This document shows positions 54,546 through 63,747 of a stretch of DNA of 64,000 bases, one piece after another. The position numbers were made by a program, and so were the translations under genes. Source of the stretch: JBGSOV01 sp964558715 (GTDB taxonomy: Bacteria; Patescibacteriota; Gracilibacteria; CAIRYL01; GCA-016699755); the NCBI GenBank assembly GCA_964558715.1, contig CAZLFD010000001.1, forward strand, positions 1-64,000, in the 5' to 3' direction. The notes under the pieces were generated by a model. That model had not been told where the DNA came from. It did not search any database and saw only the letters and a list, made by a program, of their open reading frames with translations. Numbering within the stretch: position 1 is the stretch's first letter; every line of letters begins with the position of its first letter.

Positions 54546-55535
54546 TTAAAAAGAGAAAGGTTTCGTTTCAATCTGGATCTTATCGGCGACTTTTTCAAGA
54601 GCTTCACGCGGTTGCAGTCCCGTTTGTGCTCCGTAGTGCGAAACCACAGCAGCAGCATTCATGGTACCAATTTTCATCGCCTGGGGCAAATCATTTCCCC
54701 ACAAAGTGGATCCGACGACGCCCGTCATGTAACTGTCGCCTGCACCAAGCGTATCGACCCGATGCGAATCTGGGCAGACCTCGCAAAAGTAGAGGTTTTT
54801 GCCATCGCAGCCGATCGAACCATTGCGCCCATCACTGACAATAACGCGGCCAGTTGAGCCGGCCCGATAAAAAGCCTTAAAAATATCATCGAGTTCTTCG
54901 GCCTTGGTAAATAAACGCGCTTCTTCGAGATTGACGAGCAAAATATCAACCGCCGGCAACAAGTGATGATATTCTTCGACACCTTGCACCAGCGATTCGC
55001 GCCCGGGATTCCAACTGAGAAACTTTTCTGAATTACGGATAAAATACTCCGAAATCCTGGTAAACACTTTTTGTGAACAACCCGAAAGATGCTGCAAGCA
55101 GACACCATCAAACTTATCGAGAATCAAGCCTTCGAAATCGTCGAGACAGTCGTTGGCTCCAGGAGTAAAGAGCACTGTGCGTTCACCGGAATCGGAAGAA
55201 AGTACCACCGAAAAGCCACTCTTCTCGCCTTCTGCGACTTGCACGTAGGTAAAATCGACGCCTTCGCTTTTTAGGTTTTGCTTAATACGTTCGGCAATAA
55301 AATCATCACCGATCTTTCCGAGCACCGATGCATTGATGCCAAAGCGCGATAATCCGACAGCGACATTTGCGCCGCCGCCGCCAAAAGTTTCGTGGCGTTC
55401 TTTAATGCGGACTTTATCGCCCAGGCAAAAACCAATATATTCGCCCTCTGGCTCTGTAAAGAGTTTTTGGCGAGCAGGCTTGAGGAAGAGATCGCTCGTG
55501 AGCGAGCCAAATGTCAGAAAATGTTTTGTGTCCAT
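54546..55535 (-). CDS. PfkB-family carbohydrate kinase
   Basis: About 329 residues. N-terminal sugar-binding GGGGANVAVGLSRFG and the C-terminal PfkB signature DTLGAGDSYMTGVVGS with catalytic Asp. ATP-dependent phosphorylation of a sugar or nucleoside; ribokinase-like, exact substrate unknown. The gene ends 10 bases before the next. The MFS transporter just upstream (three bases) may import its substrate. Confidence 0.92.
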   Translation of the reverse strand: MDTKHFLTFGSLTSDLFLKPARQKLFTEPEGEYIGFCLGDKVRIKERHETFGGGGANVAVGLSRFGINASVLGKIGDDFIAERIKQNLKSEGVDFTYVQVAEGEKSGFSVVLSSDSGERTVLFTPGANDCLDDFEGLILDKFDGVCLQHLSGCSQKVFTRISEYFIRNSEKFLSWNPGRESLVQGVEEYHHLLPAVDILLVNLEEARLFTKAEELDDIFKAFYRAGSTGRVIVSDGRNGSIGCDGKNLYFCEVCPDSHRVDTLGAGDSYMTGVVGSTLWGNDLPQAMKIGTMNAAAVVSHYGAQTGLQPREALEKVADKIQIETKPFSF

Positions 55536-55538
55536 GTG

Positions 55539-56870
55539 TCAGGCGGAATGTTGGATAGGTGCGACTTGCGGATGCAAAGGGTGAATAAAAAAGGGATGTT
55601 TGGTCGGAGCCGGTCGTTCGCGGAAGCGCCACTTGATAGCCACTGCTGTTATTGCAAAGACGATGGCAAGGGCAGCAAGAATCAGAAACGCAACGCGAAT
55701 ACCAAAATACTCTGAAATCACACCGAGTGCAAGGGCACCGAGCAAAACTCCTAACCATTGGAACACGATCTGCAATGCCGCTACGCGCGGCGCTTTGGCA
55801 TGGGGTGTATGCGCGGCGATAATCCCCAGGTTCGCCGGGTGGATGATGGCGAGCGAGAGTGAAATACACACCGAGAGCAGAGCTACCATGAGCGGCGCAT
55901 CGACCTGCGAAAGCATAAAAAACGGAATTACGGAAAAGAGAAGTCCGCCAATAATAAAGACCATCCGGTCGGTACGGTCTTCAAAAATCGAGATCATGCC
56001 CGAAAAAAGCAGAGGAATCTGCATCGTTGCCATCAGCAAGCCGACGCGCGCCGGCGACAGTTCAAGTTGAAAAGCAAGCAAAGGCAGAAAGAGGAGCAAA
56101 GCGTTACGGATCAATTGCAGAAAACAGATCAGTATCAGTGAAAATTTAAGTGGCGCCGCCAACGACCAAAACAACTGAAAGAGTCCTTTTTCTTCTTGCA
56201 GGATGATGTCGGGGCGCAGCACCGACCACGAGAATGGAGTCTGGTTCGTTTTCTTTCTTTGGTGGATCAGAAATCCGGATGCGGTAATGCAGCAGATTCC
56301 AATCAAAAAAGCGATGGGAACGATATCGACAAAAGCGACGCCAGCAAAACCGGCAAGCCCCATAAGCACAAAACCAGAAAGAGCCGCAGAAGACATCCAG
56401 GCTGCATTGCGAAAAGAAAAGTTGGCACCAAAAATGGTGGAGGCATTTTCTTGATTACTTGAAGTCATCAGTGCTTCACGCGTCGAAACATCGCGGCCGG
56501 CATTGCCGATTCCTTGGATGATCGCGCCCAAAAATAATACTAACGGGCTCATCATCAGTCCTCCAATCAAATAGAGCACCAAAGCGACAACAGTAAAAAT
56601 GCGGGCAAAGAGCGAGATGCCTACACCGCCATGGCGTGAAATAATCTCAGACATCGGCCCCAACGAGAGCAGTGCGACAAGCCCGCGCAGAGCGAATACA
56701 AGACCGACAAGCAGTACATTCTGAAAAATATCATTAACAAACACCGAAAAGAAGGGATCGATAAATCCCCACGCCAAAAAATCCAACGAAAAAGCGGCGA
56801 TCACGAGCTTTACTTCAGGCGAAAAACCCGACTCGCGCGCCGGTGCTGTCTGTGCGGCAGGGGCTTTCAT
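55539..56870 (-). CDS. Major facilitator superfamily transporter
   Basis: About 443 residues, 12 transmembrane segments. Loop 2-3 contains GPMSEIISRHGGVGI, a divergent form of the MFS motif A, and the halves are joined by a charged loop (HQRKKTNQTPFSW). The start overlaps the end of the upstream secreted-protein gene (ATGA at 56867-56870). The substrate is unknown; the sugar kinase next door hints at a sugar. Confidence 0.88.
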   Translation of the reverse strand: MKAPAAQTAPARESGFSPEVKLVIAAFSLDFLAWGFIDPFFSVFVNDIFQNVLLVGLVFALRGLVALLSLGPMSEIISRHGGVGISLFARIFTVVALVLYLIGGLMMSPLVLFLGAIIQGIGNAGRDVSTREALMTSSNQENASTIFGANFSFRNAAWMSSAALSGFVLMGLAGFAGVAFVDIVPIAFLIGICCITASGFLIHQRKKTNQTPFSWSVLRPDIILQEEKGLFQLFWSLAAPLKFSLILICFLQLIRNALLLFLPLLAFQLELSPARVGLLMATMQIPLLFSGMISIFEDRTDRMVFIIGGLLFSVIPFFMLSQVDAPLMVALLSVCISLSLAIIHPANLGIIAAHTPHAKAPRVAALQIVFQWLGVLLGALALGVISEYFGIRVAFLILAALAIVFAITAVAIKWRFRERPAPTKHPFFIHPLHPQVAPIQHSA

Positions 56871-59356
56871 GCGAGGGCGTAGCGGATCGCCCGATGGAAA
56901 AAGAACATCGAAGCAGCAAAGGAAACCGAGAGGAAGAAGAGGAAAAAAGCTTCGATCCCGCTATCGGGAGTACCACTGACACTATCGAAATTTCCGTAGA
57001 TCGGCGGATATTCCGCAGCGCTATGGATTCCGGAAAACTGCGGTGTTTTGCGCACTTCGGTATATTCTTCACCGGTCGGCACACCGTATTGGTCGAGCGG
57101 AACAACCGTAAAATAGTACGGAATATTGTTGATCAGATCTGGGATAATCGCGCTTCTCTGACGACCAGAAACACTAAAACGTTCCGAATAGACTCCGGAT
57201 GAGATGCCGAACTGAATATCAAAATACGAAGCCGGTTGTGTGGGCGCATCCCACTGTAGCTCGACGGAGCCATCGCGCGGAATCGCAACCACACTTTTTG
57301 CTTCTAAGGGAGCAATAAAAGGAGTCGGGGTTGGTGTAAAGATGGTAGGAGTCGCAAGCGGGGTCTGCTCAATCGGCGTGGCCGAAACTGGAAGTGAACG
57401 TGCACTTTCGATATTTCCCTGACCAACCGCCGATACGGTGAAATAATAGAGTTGGCCGTTTTGTAGGCCAGAGATAATAGCGCTATTAGCAGGAGCCACG
57501 ACTTCGGCTGCAACCGTATCGACAATAAGTTGATTGGTTCCAGAGTAAACGCGATAGGCAGTGATTCCCTGCCCTGGCGGTGGCAACCACGAAAGTGTAA
57601 CGGTGTTCGTTCCGGCTGTTGCTGTCACGTTACTTGGTGCAGCCAATATCGAGTCTGCCTTTACGACGAGCGAAGCTTGCGCCGGGTGCTGAGTCATGTT
57701 CTCGAGTTCATCGAGCAGTTCAACATTCAAAATATATTCACCAGGTGTCTCTGGCGCCTTGACCGACATACTGTATTTATTCGGCTCGTCACGTGAAGGA
57801 AAAAGCTCCGTTGCCTCACCGGCAGAGCCAAAGCGGATAGTGACGGATTTTAGGTTTGGCTCAGCAAAGGCAGTAACTCGTACGGTAGCGCCTTTTTCCA
57901 CCTCACCCTCAGGGTAGATCGAGACATCTGCCGGATCTGGTGGCGTGGCATCGACTTCAAATGTCACCGTTTGCGACACCGCTTGATCTCCCTCTACCTC
58001 TTGCACATATATCGAATGGCTGCCGTCCGAAATATTCTTAAGTTGATAATCGAAATCCCCTTTTCCATTGATTGGCACGATGACCGGTTGTTCATTGCCA
58101 TCTTGAATGACGACGTCATCCAGATAGAGATTGATGTCAGAATTTGGCGACCCGCTCCCAAAAATAGTGATCGAGCTGTCTCCTAGTTTTGAACCAGTTG
58201 CGGGAATTTTGATTTCGAGATCGGCGTTTGAAGGTGTAGAGGTCGGCGGAGGAGTCGTCTCGATTGGTTCTCCACACCCCTCGCCCACACACTCTTCGAC
58301 TACCTTTACGGTCGCCTCGCCTTTAATATTGGGGGAAACAGCAGTGCCATCGAAATCAAACACGGTGATCGTATGGGTACCGGTTTCACTGAATGTTAAT
58401 CCTTTAGTAAAGACTTTTTTCCCTTCATCAAAATCACTGAACTGATAGGTGCCGCCATTGGGCAAGGTGGCGAGATCATCGGTCGCCTGGATGATGATGG
58501 TGCGATTATAATCGCGTACCGTTTTATCGTTTTTATCAGCAGCTGTGATCGTGATATCCGTCGGTACGCCAAATTGCGCCTCGTCCGCGATCTCGATATT
58601 AAAATGATCGATCTTGTCGTAGGTGTTGTCGCCGGCATCATCTCCTGGAAAAAACGAATTTGCCTGATAAATATTCAGATTGCCACCAGCAAATGGCGGC
58701 CCGTTCTGCTTGAAAAAAACCACCTTTGCGCGGGCGTCAAGCGTGACGCCAGTGTTTTTATCGTAGGCACTCAGTGTCGAAACCCCGTCACTCTGCGAAC
58801 GGACTTCGAAAACGACTTCACCATTTTGATTTGTAAAGCCACTCCCGATCGCCTCGACTTTGTCTTCTGTACGCGATGAAATGAGGGTAATGAGGTGATT
58901 AGGAATCTCGTTGCCATGACGATCGACGAGGCGTGCGCGAACTTGTGCTGCCTCGCGGCCGTTTGCTGCTGCTGCATCACGAATGGCGGTGAGCGAAGAA
59001 TGTACCGGCGAAGTAGCATCCGGGTACACAGTAAAAGCCGCTTCTGGAGCAGCTTTCCAAGATTTATCTTGCGGGTATGCACGCACACTGTAGTCACCCG
59101 CCCGGGTTGTGTGAAATCCATCAAAATCCGTCGTCGCGATACCATGTTCGTCAGCTGTTTCAGAGATTTCGATGATTCCTTGCGGTTTTTGCACGCGAAA
59201 AACAACGGTTTCACCGGGGCTTCCTGCGGTTGTTGTGAGCCCTGCCGAGTAACCGGCGATCGTATCGGTCGCGTCGACCAAGGCGGCTACAGCCGCTTGT
59301 GCAAAGCCGAACGAACCGACAAGGGCAAATGCCCAAGTAAAAACCAAAGATTTCAC
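56867..59356 (-). CDS. Secreted multidomain surface protein with Ig-like and fibronectin type III domains
   Basis: About 829 residues. Signal peptide 1-28; Ig-like module at about 110-215 (QVRARLVDRHGNEIPNHLIT, similar to invasin-type Big_1); central beta-rich region 220-560 with a Thr/Pro-rich linker; two fibronectin type III domains at about 565-660 (PSNVTATAGTNTVTLSWLPP) and 690-780 (DGSVELQWDAPTQPASYFDI); C-terminal transmembrane segment (FFLFFLSVSFAASMFFFHRA). It is likely an adhesin-like surface protein anchored by its C-terminus. Coupled by overlap to the MFS gene. Confidence 0.87.
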   Translation of the reverse strand: MKSLVFTWAFALVGSFGFAQAAVAALVDATDTIAGYSAGLTTTAGSPGETVVFRVQKPQGIIEISETADEHGIATTDFDGFHTTRAGDYSVRAYPQDKSWKAAPEAAFTVYPDATSPVHSSLTAIRDAAAANGREAAQVRARLVDRHGNEIPNHLITLISSRTEDKVEAIGSGFTNQNGEVVFEVRSQSDGVSTLSAYDKNTGVTLDARAKVVFFKQNGPPFAGGNLNIYQANSFFPGDDAGDNTYDKIDHFNIEIADEAQFGVPTDITITAADKNDKTVRDYNRTIIIQATDDLATLPNGGTYQFSDFDEGKKVFTKGLTFSETGTHTITVFDFDGTAVSPNIKGEATVKVVEECVGEGCGEPIETTPPPTSTPSNADLEIKIPATGSKLGDSSITIFGSGSPNSDINLYLDDVVIQDGNEQPVIVPINGKGDFDYQLKNISDGSHSIYVQEVEGDQAVSQTVTFEVDATPPDPADVSIYPEGEVEKGATVRVTAFAEPNLKSVTIRFGSAGEATELFPSRDEPNKYSMSVKAPETPGEYILNVELLDELENMTQHPAQASLVVKADSILAAPSNVTATAGTNTVTLSWLPPPGQGITAYRVYSGTNQLIVDTVAAEVVAPANSAIISGLQNGQLYYFTVSAVGQGNIESARSLPVSATPIEQTPLATPTIFTPTPTPFIAPLEAKSVVAIPRDGSVELQWDAPTQPASYFDIQFGISSGVYSERFSVSGRQRSAIIPDLINNIPYYFTVVPLDQYGVPTGEEYTEVRKTPQFSGIHSAAEYPPIYGNFDSVSGTPDSGIEAFFLFFLSVSFAASMFFFHRAIRYALA

Positions 59357-59453
59357 TGTTTTTTTGATGTCTGTTGGTATTATATTATCAATTTATTATC
59401 TCAAAAAAGACTCCGAAAATCAATAGTCTTCAAGCTGTTTTTTTCGGGGTTAC

Positions 59454-59786
59454 CTAAGATGGCTGCTCGCTGTCGTCTGAGAGCAGTTTTTCGATTCGCA
59501 TTATCGACTCTGCCGCCGTATCAAGCACAAAAATCAGCTTTGGCGTGCGTTTTTGCGTAAGCGCGGGTGTGATTTCGCGTTGCAATACTCCGGCCATGGC
59601 GTTGAGTTTTGGAATCAGTTTACTGGGATTTTTCTGCGAGTGCGTAAATATACGTGCCTCATGCAGATCGGGGGCGACCCTGACTTCAGCGATAGTAATC
59701 AGGCCAAAGTGCGGCTCGAGTGGAATCATATGCGGCGCAAGTGCCCGCTGAATAATACTACCGATTTTTTCCGTTCTTTCGCTCAA
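59454..59786 (-). CDS. rbfA: Ribosome-binding factor A
   Basis: About 110 residues. ERTEKIGSIIQRALAPHMIP and the KH-like core ITIAEVRVAPDLHEARIFTH, then LTQKRTPKLIFVLDTAAESI. It helps 16S rRNA 5' end maturation in the 30S subunit. Divergent from fmt; its usual neighbours infB and truB are absent. Confidence 0.93.
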   Translation of the reverse strand: MSERTEKIGSIIQRALAPHMIPLEPHFGLITIAEVRVAPDLHEARIFTHSQKNPSKLIPKLNAMAGVLQREITPALTQKRTPKLIFVLDTAAESIMRIEKLLSDDSEQPS

Positions 59787-59839
59787 GAGTCTGTTACAAT
59801 AACGACGCTTGTTTTACGTGATTTGTCTGTAAATTACAA

Positions 59840-60760
59840 ATGAAGATTGCAGTCTGTGGTACTCCCGATTTAGCGGCACACGTGTTTGAAGCGATTCGCG
59901 CATCTGAAAAAGTGGAGGTTGTAGCGGCAGTGACCATGCCTGATGCCCCGGCAGGTAGAGGAAAAAAACTGACTGCTTCGCCAGTAAAACAATGGGCAGA
60001 AGTGAACGGGATTCCTGTCTGGCACCCTGAGAAAGCGGATGAGGAGTTTGCGCAACAATTGAAAAACTCTGGAATCGAGTTGATGATCGTGATTGCGTAC
60101 GGGCGAATTTTTTCGGAAAAGTTTTTAAATGCCGCACCATCGGCCTGGAACCTGCATCTTTCAATGCTCCCAAAATATCGGGGTACGTCGCCGGTACAAG
60201 CGGCGATTTTGAATGGAGACGCGGATTCGGGGGTCACTGTATTTCGCATCTGCCCAGGTATGGATGATGGCCCGATCGTCGGGCAAAAGGCGTTTTCGAT
60301 TGCAGATGACCGTGCAGATCAGGTAACAGAGAAGATCATTGCTCATGGCTCCACACTGCTCATCGACCTTCTGCACAAAAAGGTAACGGGCGAGACGATT
60401 GCAGAAATACCGCAAGATGATAGCCGGGCAACCTATTGCCAAAAAGTCAGCAAAGACGATGGCAAAATCGACCCACAAACAGACTTGGCAGAACTTGCTC
60501 TGCGCAAAATCCGTGCCTATTACCCGTGGCCATCTGCCTGGTTCGAGTGGAGCGGCAAGCGGGTGAAACTCTTGAATGCTATTTTCCCACCTCCTCAAGA
60601 GGGGGAGTTGGAGGGGGTGGATATTTCTCCGGCACTATTCACCGCCGACAAAAGCGGCCTTTATCTCGGCTTTGCCAATGGAGCACTAGAGATCACCGAA
60701 ATCCAACCAGAAGGAAAGCGTGCCATGACAGGCAAAGAATTTGGGAGTGGTCTTCGCTAA
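59840..60760 (+). CDS. fmt: Methionyl-tRNA formyltransferase
   Basis: About 306 residues. Formylates Met-tRNA for initiation. N-terminal formyl-THF domain with the catalytic segment NLHLSMLPKYRGTSPVQAAI followed by LNGDADSGVTVF; the C-terminal OB-like domain starts near 205. Residues about 250-263 (PPPQEGELEGVD) are encoded by a copy of the dispersed G/C-rich repeat inserted in frame at 60587-60620, in a loop region of the C-terminal domain. The enzyme is probably still functional. Confidence 0.95.
   Translation: MKIAVCGTPDLAAHVFEAIRASEKVEVVAAVTMPDAPAGRGKKLTASPVKQWAEVNGIPVWHPEKADEEFAQQLKNSGIELMIVIAYGRIFSEKFLNAAPSAWNLHLSMLPKYRGTSPVQAAILNGDADSGVTVFRICPGMDDGPIVGQKAFSIADDRADQVTEKIIAHGSTLLIDLLHKKVTGETIAEIPQDDSRATYCQKVSKDDGKIDPQTDLAELALRKIRAYYPWPSAWFEWSGKRVKLLNAIFPPPQEGELEGVDISPALFTADKSGLYLGFANGALEITEIQPEGKRAMTGKEFGSGLR
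60587..60620. repeat. Dispersed G/C-rich repeat, copy 8, inside fmt
   Basis: CCACCTCCTCAAGAGGGGGA then GTTGGAGGGGGTGG. Same half-unit as the intergenic copies, here translated in frame as a Pro/Glu/Gly-rich insert. Confidence 0.75.
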
Positions 60761-60785
60761 CACAATAATCACTTGTGTAACAAAA

Positions 60786-60806
60786 AAGACAGCTCGGTGC
60801 TGTCTT
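60786..60806. terminator. Hairpin terminator between fmt and rpsS
   Basis: AAGACAGC pairs with GCTGTCTT around TCGGT. On the minus strand it is followed by TTTTTTG, so it should end the L3-S19 ribosomal transcript 33 bases past the S19 stop. It may also serve fmt on the plus strand (CTTCTATTTCTT follows). Confidence 0.85.
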
Positions 60807-60838
60807 CTTCTATTTCTTACTACTTAAAAATTACAGGC

Positions 60839-61117
60839 TTATTTCTGCCCTTTCGCCATCTTACCACCATGTCCCTTCCATTTACGTGTTGGGGCAAATT
60901 CGCCGAGCTTATGCCCGACCATATTTTCAGAAATATAAACGGGAGTATGCTGTTTGCCATTATGCACGCCAAAGGTAAGCCCAACGAACTCCGGATGGAT
61001 ATCACAAGACCGTGCCCAGGTTTTGATGACAGTCTGCTTGTCAGAGCTTTTCGCTCGCTTTACCTTTTTCATCACACGTGGGTCTACAAAGTAGCCTTTT
61101 TTTGAACTTCGAGTCAT
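60839..61117 (-). CDS. rpsS: 30S ribosomal protein S19
   Basis: About 92 residues. TRSSKKGYFVDPRVMKKVKR, then VYISENMVGHKLGEFAPTRK and GHGGK. It is the last gene of its block: L22 and S3, which normally follow, are replaced by a terminator and the convergent fmt. The leader TTTTCTCTGATCTCTT is pyrimidine-rich. Confidence 0.98.
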   Translation of the reverse strand: MTRSSKKGYFVDPRVMKKVKRAKSSDKQTVIKTWARSCDIHPEFVGLTFGVHNGKQHTPVYISENMVGHKLGEFAPTRKWKGHGGKMAKGQK

Positions 61118-61133
61118 AAGAGATCAGAGAAAA

Positions 61134-61970
61134 TTATTTCTTCTTCTTGCGACGGCGGATAATAAACCGTCCGGAAGGTTTTTTTGCATCACGAGTTTTT
61201 TTGCCAAGTGCCGGAGCACCCCAGGGCGTTTTTGGGTTCTTCAGTCCGATTGGGCTGTGCCCCTCACCACCTCCGTGAGGATGGTCGACTGCATTCATCG
61301 ATTTTCCAAGTACCTGAGGGCGAAAGCCCATTTTGCGTCTTCGTCCGGCTTTTCCGATACGCACATTCGCGTGGTCGCCGTTCGAGACAATACCGATGGT
61401 GGCATAGCAGTTTTTCGGAATGTAGCGTACTTCTCCACTTGGCAATTCGATTTGCGCCATCGGCCCGTCGAGCGAGGCGATTTTTGCAGAAGCACCTGCA
61501 GAGCGCACCATCTGAGCGCCTTTTCCGCGTGTCAATTCGACATCAAAAACAGGGTATCCCGGAGGGATATTCTGGATTTCCATGCGGTTTCCGGTTTGGA
61601 TTTTAGCTTTCTTATCGCACACGATCTCATCACCTTCTTTTACTCCATCAGGAGCAATAATATATCGCTTTTCACCATCGGCATAGACGAGCAAGGCAAG
61701 AAACGCCGTGCGGCCTGGATCGTACTCGAGAGCAGAGACTTTCGCCGGAATACCCAGCTTATTTGTGCGGTCGCTATCGATAATACGGATCTTGCGTTTT
61801 ACTCCTCCACCACGATGGCGCACAGTAATGTGCCCGTGAGCATTACGCCCAGCGTTACTTTTTCGCTTCATCAACAATGATTTCTCCGGCTTCTTTTTTG
61901 TGAGTACGGAATAGTCGACTACGGTCGATTTTTGTCCTGCCGTTGAAGAGTTAAGTTTACGGATTGCCAT
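61134..61970 (-). CDS. rplB: 50S ribosomal protein L2
   Basis: About 278 residues, normal. Signature NAVDHPHGGGEGHSPIGLKN is intact, with GRNAHGHITVRHRGGGVKRK earlier. It lies at the peptidyl-transferase centre. Its ATG overlaps the L23 stop (TAATG). Confidence 0.98.
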   Translation of the reverse strand: MAIRKLNSSTAGQKSTVVDYSVLTKKKPEKSLLMKRKSNAGRNAHGHITVRHRGGGVKRKIRIIDSDRTNKLGIPAKVSALEYDPGRTAFLALLVYADGEKRYIIAPDGVKEGDEIVCDKKAKIQTGNRMEIQNIPPGYPVFDVELTRGKGAQMVRSAGASAKIASLDGPMAQIELPSGEVRYIPKNCYATIGIVSNGDHANVRIGKAGRRRKMGFRPQVLGKSMNAVDHPHGGGEGHSPIGLKNPKTPWGAPALGKKTRDAKKPSGRFIIRRRKKKK

Positions 61971-62335
61971 TAGCTTGTAGAAGAAGCAGTGGGTTTTTCT
62001 GCGGCTTTATCAGCCGGTTTCTTAGCAGGTTTTTTTGTTGCTGTGCCTGCCATTTTAAGGATATCAAAACTTTGGCCTTTCTTAAGCGAGATGATGGCTT
62101 TTTTCTTAGGCTTGCGTTTCGCCTGCGGGCCATGCTTACCACGCACACGGATTTTCACTGGCATGTAGACAATACGGACCCCATCTGCCTCGACACTAAA
62201 ATACTTTTTTAGTGCAGATTTGACATCAGTTTTTGTCGCATCCGAGTGGATGTGTAAGACCACCTGATTATTCTCTGAGTGGCGCATCGCCTTTTCAGTA
62301 ACGACTGGGCCGGTAATGACTTGTGTAAGATTCAT
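61970..62335 (-). CDS. rplW: 50S ribosomal protein L23
   Basis: About 121 residues. VITGPVVTEKAMRHSENNQV and IVYMPVKIRVRGKHGPQAKR fit L23. The last 30 residues are a Lys/Ala-rich tail (TATKKPAKKPADKAAEKP) not found in typical L23. It overlaps the L4 stop by four bases. Confidence 0.96.
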   Translation of the reverse strand: MNLTQVITGPVVTEKAMRHSENNQVVLHIHSDATKTDVKSALKKYFSVEADGVRIVYMPVKIRVRGKHGPQAKRKPKKKAIISLKKGQSFDILKMAGTATKKPAKKPADKAAEKPTASSTS

Positions 62336-62964
62336 GATTCAGCAGCAAAGATCTCTTGTGCCCTAGTAATCGCATCTTGCAAGAAGACGATTCTGTCGGC
62401 ACTCATTATATCGACAACATTCAAATATTGAGCGGTGATTGTTTTTACGTACGGCAGATTGCGAGTAGACTTTTGGATGACATGATCGGTACTTGGTACA
62501 ACGATGATCGTGCGGCGATCACAGCCCATTTTTCCAAGCAGTTCGGCAAACAGTTTCGTTTTGGGATCGGTTGAACCAAATGCCTCAAGCGCGATAATCG
62601 CCTTGTCGTTTGCCTTGGTGGTCAATGCCGAAAATAAAGCCTTGCGGCGCATCTTCTTTGGCATGTTTTTACTGAGGTTGCGTTCGTTCGTTGGGCCGAA
62701 GATCACTCCGCCGCCGCGCCATTGTGCCGAACGGATAGAACCTTGCCGAGCACGACCTGTTCCTTTTTGGCGCCATGGCTTACGCCCCCCTCCGGCGACT
62801 TGGGTCTTGGTTTTTGTCGCAACGACATTTGCGCGAGCATTGCCCCATTGACGTACAAGCGCATCGTGCATCAAACCCATATTGACCTCGACTTCAAAGA
62901 GCTCTTTAGGGAGTGTCACCGTTCCTTTTTTGCTGCCGTCGGATGCGTAGAGATCTACATTCAT
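62332..62964 (-). CDS. rplD: 50S ribosomal protein L4
   Basis: About 210 residues. KTKTQVAGGGRKPWRQKGTG then RARQGSIRSAQWRGGGVIFG is the conserved extended loop reaching into the exit tunnel. It overlaps L3 by ATGA. Confidence 0.98.
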   Translation of the reverse strand: MNVDLYASDGSKKGTVTLPKELFEVEVNMGLMHDALVRQWGNARANVVATKTKTQVAGGGRKPWRQKGTGRARQGSIRSAQWRGGGVIFGPTNERNLSKNMPKKMRRKALFSALTTKANDKAIIALEAFGSTDPKTKLFAELLGKMGCDRRTIIVVPSTDHVIQKSTRNLPYVKTITAQYLNVVDIMSADRIVFLQDAITRAQEIFAAES

Positions 62965-63536
62965 GATTGTTTCGTGAGATAAACCACGCCGTCTTTTGCG
63001 CCCGGAATCGGGCCTTTAATAGCGATAAGATTACGAGCAACATCAACCTTGATGATTTCGCGGTCGCGCAGCGTGACTTGATTGTTGCCCATGCGGCCGG
63101 CCATCTTCAAACCCGGCTTGGTACGACCCGGCATTGCGCAAGCTCCTGTAGAGCCATGGCGGGGGTCTTTCGTACCATGCGTTTTGCGGGCGACGTGGAA
63201 GTTGTGGCGGCGAACCTGCCCCTGAAAGCCGCGTCCTTTTGCGACTGCCGTGATATTCACTTTTTCACCGTCTTCAAAAATATCTGCTTTGACTTCGTCT
63301 CCGGCCTTAAATTCTCCTTCTCCGTGAAATTGGCGTAGTGTGCGATATTTTTTCGTTTTGCGTAGCTTGCTTAGTTTTTCTCCGCCTAAGACCACAGCGT
63401 TAAAGCCATCTTTCTCGGTCGTTTTAATATGATGGACCGTGTTCGGCTCACAGACAATATAAGTGACCGGGATGAAGCTTCCGCCTTCCTGGAAAATCTG
63501 TGCCATACCGAGTTTTTTACCGATGAGTCCGGGCAT
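62961..63536 (-). CDS. rplC: 50S ribosomal protein L3
   Basis: About 191 residues from MPGLIGKKLGMAQIFQEGGS, the family start; nine further in-frame codons upstream are leader. FQGQVRRHNFHVARKTHGTK and PGRTKPGLKMAGRMGNNQVT are conserved. The leader ends ATTTTTTCACTCTC before ATG. S10 is not immediately upstream; a promoter is. Confidence 0.97.
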   Translation of the reverse strand: MPGLIGKKLGMAQIFQEGGSFIPVTYIVCEPNTVHHIKTTEKDGFNAVVLGGEKLSKLRKTKKYRTLRQFHGEGEFKAGDEVKADIFEDGEKVNITAVAKGRGFQGQVRRHNFHVARKTHGTKDPRHGSTGACAMPGRTKPGLKMAGRMGNNQVTLRDREIIKVDVARNLIAIKGPIPGAKDGVVYLTKQS

Positions 63537-63624
63537 GAGAGTGAAAAAATTGAGAGCTTCCACGGTGCGAATGGTGTCCTACATGCTGCGGACAAATCGC
63601 GGGGAAGATCAAAAACGCCAAGAC

Positions 63625-63653
63625 ATTATCTTTATTTGGCTATCCGCTGTCAA
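63625..63653 (-). promoter_or_regulatory. Promoter of the L3-S19 ribosomal block
   Basis: On the minus strand TTGACA (63653-63648) and GATAAT (63630-63625) are 17 bases apart, about 90 bases upstream of the L3 start. This is the best sigma-70-like promoter in the window and shows that L3 begins a transcript. Confidence 0.85.
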
Positions 63654-63747
63654 GAAGATTTTTACGAAGCAATCAGCAATTTGCAATCAGCAATCAGAAA
63701 ATTACAGAAAATTTTAAGAAAAAGCACGTCAGGAGAGAGTTAATACG

